From an uncultured Erysipelotrichaceae bacterium (GTDB taxonomy: Bacteria; Bacillota_I; Bacilli_A; RF39; UBA660), in contig CACXEZ010000010.1 in assembly GCA_902766815.1 (NCBI GenBank), forward strand, positions 1 through 14,599: DNA of 14,599 bases. Direction: 5' to 3'. This document shows positions 12,933-14,599 of the stretch, piece by piece. Made by a program: the position numbers and the translations under genes. The notes under the pieces are model-generated. The model was not told where the DNA came from. It made no database searches and was given only the letters and a program-made list of their open reading frames with translations. Each line of letters begins with the position of its first letter. Positions within the stretch are counted from its first letter, which is position 1.

Positions 12933-13244
12933 ATGGGTATAATTGATTTATTACGAAAAAATATAACTCAGCAAGAATTACTTAATTATTACAATGCAAA
13001 TATTACATACATTACCCTACCAAATAAGGTATATGGTTTTGTTTATTTATATGACGGAATATTCAATATTTTTATTGATAAAAATTTATCATATTATAAA
13101 AAGAAAAAAACTATATTGCATGAATTAGCACATATAGAATTACATCAATTAGAACAGTCTAATAAAGACTTATTTGAATTTTTTGTAAAGCGTTACGAAG
13201 ATGAAGCAGACGAATATATAAAATATTTAATTGATAACATATAA
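12933..13244 (+). CDS. ImmA/IrrE-family metalloprotease
   Basis: 103 residues. Zinc protease motif HELAH (63-67) within TILHELAHIELH; a downstream acidic stretch (YEDEADEYIKYL, 88-99) offers the third ligand. Shorter than typical ImmA (about 130-170 residues) but the core is complete. Family members cleave a cognate HTH repressor after DNA damage or cell-cell signals; here the substrate would be the adjacent repressor, 15 bp upstream in the same operon. GGAGG is 6 bp before ATG. The stop codon overlaps the T-run of a terminator that acts on the opposite strand. Confidence 0.9.
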   Translation: MGIIDLLRKNITQQELLNYYNANITYITLPNKVYGFVYLYDGIFNIFIDKNLSYYKKKKTILHELAHIELHQLEQSNKDLFEFFVKRYEDEADEYIKYLIDNI

Positions 13245-13273
13245 AAAAGAACCAGTGCTACCAACACTGATTC
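13243..13273 (-). terminator. Rho-independent terminator (minus strand)
   Basis: As RNA: GAAUCAGUG / CACUGGUUC, nine pairs including one U-G, loop of 7, then six Us. It works only leftward; the + strand has As after the stem. No protein gene lies upstream on this strand, which is what points to a small RNA. Confidence 0.82.
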
Positions 13274-13345
13274 AAAATGAAAAACCGTAATTTATTCCAC
13301 TAAATTAACTAAAAAGAAAAGTAGACTTTTCTATGGGCTTTTCGT
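13243..13345 (-). ncRNA. Candidate ~100-nt antisense-type small RNA
   Basis: Between immA and int, the minus strand carries a promoter (13351-13380) and a terminator (13243-13273) with no start codon plus ribosome site between them. Order in the RNA: a short 5' part, an AT-rich hairpin GAAAAG/CTTTTC, an unpaired A/U-rich stretch (13285-13317), and the terminator stem. The unpaired stretch contains AGTTAATTTAGTGGAATA, an exact complement of the leader of the early gene 11900-12166; pairing extends over its Shine-Dalgarno. This is the layout of a trans-acting antisense RNA. The 5' end is estimated from the -10. The 5' hairpin is itself followed by five Ts and might end some transcripts early, before the pairing region. 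Confidence 0.6.
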
Positions 13346-13364
13346 GTACAATTATATCACGAAA
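13340..13364. promoter_or_regulatory. Operator-like inverted repeat over the small-RNA promoter
   Basis: TTTCGTG (13340-13346) and CACGAAA (13358-13364), 11 bp apart, enclose the -10 of the leftward promoter and a possible rightward -10 (TACAAT, 13347-13352) for int. Different in sequence from the cI/Cro operators, so another protein may bind. Binding would control both directions. Confidence 0.5.
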
Positions 13365-13380
13365 CACCTAGAAAAAGCAA
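13351..13380 (-). promoter_or_regulatory. Extended -10 promoter of the candidate small RNA
   Basis: On the minus strand TTGCTT (13375-13380), 18 bp, then TGATATAAT, an extended -10 with a perfect TATAAT at 13351-13356. It lies within the int leader but points away from int. Confidence 0.7.
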
Positions 13381-13397
13381 GTAAAGGAGTGATATAA

Positions 13398-14495
13398 ATG
13401 GCAATATACCAGGAGTGTAAAGAGAAATGGACTAAAGATGGTAGATCATGGTATTATCTATGCTACTACAAAGATGTATATGGTGAGAGAAAAAGAAAAA
13501 AATCAAAATTATTTGCATTAAAAAAAGATGCAATTCAAGCTGAAAGAGATTTCTTGAATTCAGTTGAAGATGCACCTATAAAAAGTAATATGACTATTGG
13601 CGATTTAAAAAATGATTACTTAAAATATAAAAAAGATAATGTCAGAATAAGTTCTTATGATTCTATTAAAGTAGCACTTAAACATATCGATATTTTAGAA
13701 AAAATAAGAATAGAAGATTTAAATATCAATCATATGAATAATTGGAAAAAATACATAAATGAAAAAGACTTCGCAACTGGATACAAAAACACAATATATA
13801 AATGTTTTAGAACTATGATGAATTATGGAAATAAAATGTATAATATCAACATAAGTATATTAAACAAAATAACCAATTTTACAAATCCAAACGAAATTAA
13901 AAAAGAGATGCTATTTTATACCAAAGAAGAATTTGATAAATTTATTTCATATGAAGATGATTTAAAATGGATATGTTTCTTTTCAATTCTTTTTTATTGT
14001 GGTCTACGTCAGGGCGAAGCTTTAGCACTTAATTGGCATGATATTGATTTTACAAATAACACAATTAAGATTAATAAAAACTTAGCTAATAGAGTAAAAG
14101 GCGTAAATTACGTCATATTACCCCCTAAGACACGTGGAAGTAATCGAACTATACCAATACCACTATCTTTAGCAAGAAGTCTTAAAACACGCTATAATGA
14201 GCAAAAAATATATAGTAATTTTTCTGATGATTGGTTTATCTTTGGAGATATGTTTCCGTTAGCTACAACAACAATACAAAAACGAAGAGATAAATTAGTC
14301 AAATTATCTGGATTAAAAAGAATAAGAATCCATGATTTCAGACATTCATGTGCATCACTATTAATTAGCAGAGGTGCAAATATTACACTAGTGGCTAGAT
14401 ACTTAGGACATGATGATATATCTACAACATTAAACACATATTCACACTTCTATAAAAATGAATTAAATGATTTGATAAAAGATATTGATTTATAA
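13398..14495 (+). CDS. int: Tyrosine integrase
   Basis: Site-specific recombinase for integration and, with a directionality factor, excision. 365 residues. An N-terminal arm-binding domain (1-55, WYYLCYYKDVYGERKRKKSKLFALKKDA), a SAM-like core-binding domain (64-165), and the catalytic domain (172-365). All active residues are present: R204 (GLRQGEAL), K244 (PPKTRGSNR), H312 and R315 (HDFRH), H338 (LGHDD), and nucleophile Y348 (TLNTYSH). AAAGGAG lies 8 bp before ATG. The gene ends 87 bp from the tRNA 3' end that forms the attachment site, the usual arrangement. No separate excisionase is obvious; the small HTH protein at 11900-12166 cannot be excluded. Confidence 0.95.
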   Translation: MAIYQECKEKWTKDGRSWYYLCYYKDVYGERKRKKSKLFALKKDAIQAERDFLNSVEDAPIKSNMTIGDLKNDYLKYKKDNVRISSYDSIKVALKHIDILEKIRIEDLNINHMNNWKKYINEKDFATGYKNTIYKCFRTMMNYGNKMYNINISILNKITNFTNPNEIKKEMLFYTKEEFDKFISYEDDLKWICFFSILFYCGLRQGEALALNWHDIDFTNNTIKINKNLANRVKGVNYVILPPKTRGSNRTIPIPLSLARSLKTRYNEQKIYSNFSDDWFIFGDMFPLATTTIQKRRDKLVKLSGLKRIRIHDFRHSCASLLISRGANITLVARYLGHDDISTTLNTYSHFYKNELNDLIKDIDL

Positions 14496-14540
14496 AAGAA
14501 AGGAGAATTAGTACGTAAATAGTACTTAAAATCAAAAAAG

Positions 14541-14570
14541 CAAAATAAAAACCCTTGATTTTCAAGGGTT
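14541..14570 (-). terminator. Intrinsic terminator, downstream of the attachment-site tRNA
   Basis: AACCCTTGA/TCAAGGGTT, nine perfect pairs with a 3-nt loop (14550-14570), followed on the minus strand by TTTT-A-TTTT. It lies 13 bp after the tRNA 3' end in the direction of tRNA transcription, so the prophage side probably supplies the tRNA terminator. On the + strand the stem may still help end int mRNA, but no T-run follows. Confidence 0.75.
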
Positions 14571-14582
14571 AGTCATCAAAAT

Positions 14583-14599
14583 TGGTGACCCGTACGGGA
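14583..14599 (-). tRNA. 3' end of a host tRNA gene = integration site (partial)
   Basis: The minus strand reads TCCCGTACGGGTCACCA: the T-stem 3' strand CCCGT, the acceptor 3' strand ACGGGTC, discriminator A and encoded CCA. The rest lies right of the window. The partner acceptor strand would be GACCCGT, as in some tRNA-Lys genes, but the isotype cannot be read here. Next to an integrase, this marks the attachment site, with the core within this 3' end. Confidence 0.78.

Noticed and set aside
14515..14532. AGTAC-N7-GTACT inverted repeat after int
   Set aside because: Could be an integrase arm site, but with one short copy and no second matching site the support is too thin to annotate.
1..14599. 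Mycoplasma-type code (TGA = Trp)
   Set aside because: TGA ends several genes at positions with tight coupling to the next start, and tryptophans in the integrase and others are TGG.
1..14599. CRISPR array, insertion sequence, toxin-antitoxin or restriction system
   Set aside because: No regularly spaced repeats, no transposase, and no recognisable defence domain was seen; the three palindromes at 11376-11516 are not spaced as a CRISPR array.

Overview
The window is the integrase-proximal part of a tailed-phage (siphovirus-type) prophage in a very AT-rich Bacillota-like host. Support for this: strong GGAGG-type ribosome sites, an ImmR/ImmA-like immunity pair, a SpoVG-family gene, a RecT recombination module and a PBSX/T4-type terminase pair. 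TGA is used as a stop (terS, recT's upstream gene, the 2547-2789 gene) and tryptophan is always TGG in the genes inspected, so this is the standard bacterial code rather than the Mycoplasma code. GTG and TTG starts are used several times. The host genus cannot be named from sequence alone.

Layout from right to left. The right edge (14583-14599) is the 3' end of a host tRNA gene on the minus strand, which is the attachment site. Next comes a tyrosine integrase (+). Then an intergenic block (13245-13397) with no ORF holds a promoter, an antisense-like segment and a terminator on the minus strand: a candidate small RNA. The lysogeny genes (+) are a short cI/ImmR-type repressor and an ImmA-type HExxH protease. 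A divergent promoter region (12432-12563) drives a cro-like gene leftward from a perfect consensus promoter with an operator palindrome in its spacer.

From cro onward everything is on the minus strand. First come small early genes (HTH protein 11900-12166, membrane protein 11602-11898). A 250-bp control region (11351-11601) carries three copies of a 15-bp palindrome, two divergent promoters and a very AT-rich stretch. Then follow a winged-helix protein, a zinc-ribbon protein, a recombination module (SbcC/Rad50-like ATPase, RecT, metallo-beta-lactamase-fold protein), SpoVG-like protein, AntA/KilAC antirepressor, a run of tightly overlapping small phage genes, a sigma-like late regulator, a tRNA-like gene, and terS/terL (terL runs off the left edge).

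The most interesting signal is the putative ~100-nt minus-strand RNA at 13243-13345. It has an extended -10 promoter and an intrinsic terminator. Its unpaired middle is complementary over 25 nt (18 exact, the rest with two G-U pairs) to the leader and Shine-Dalgarno of the early gene just downstream of cro. This suggests an RNA layer of immunity on top of the repressor. A second short promoter-terminator unit on the + strand (11502-11594) is built onto one of the palindromes. Other points of note are a probable +1 frameshift in a 65-residue gene at an A7 run, a tRNA-like gene directly after a terminator-like hairpin before terS, and a paired operator 258 bp from the cro operator.
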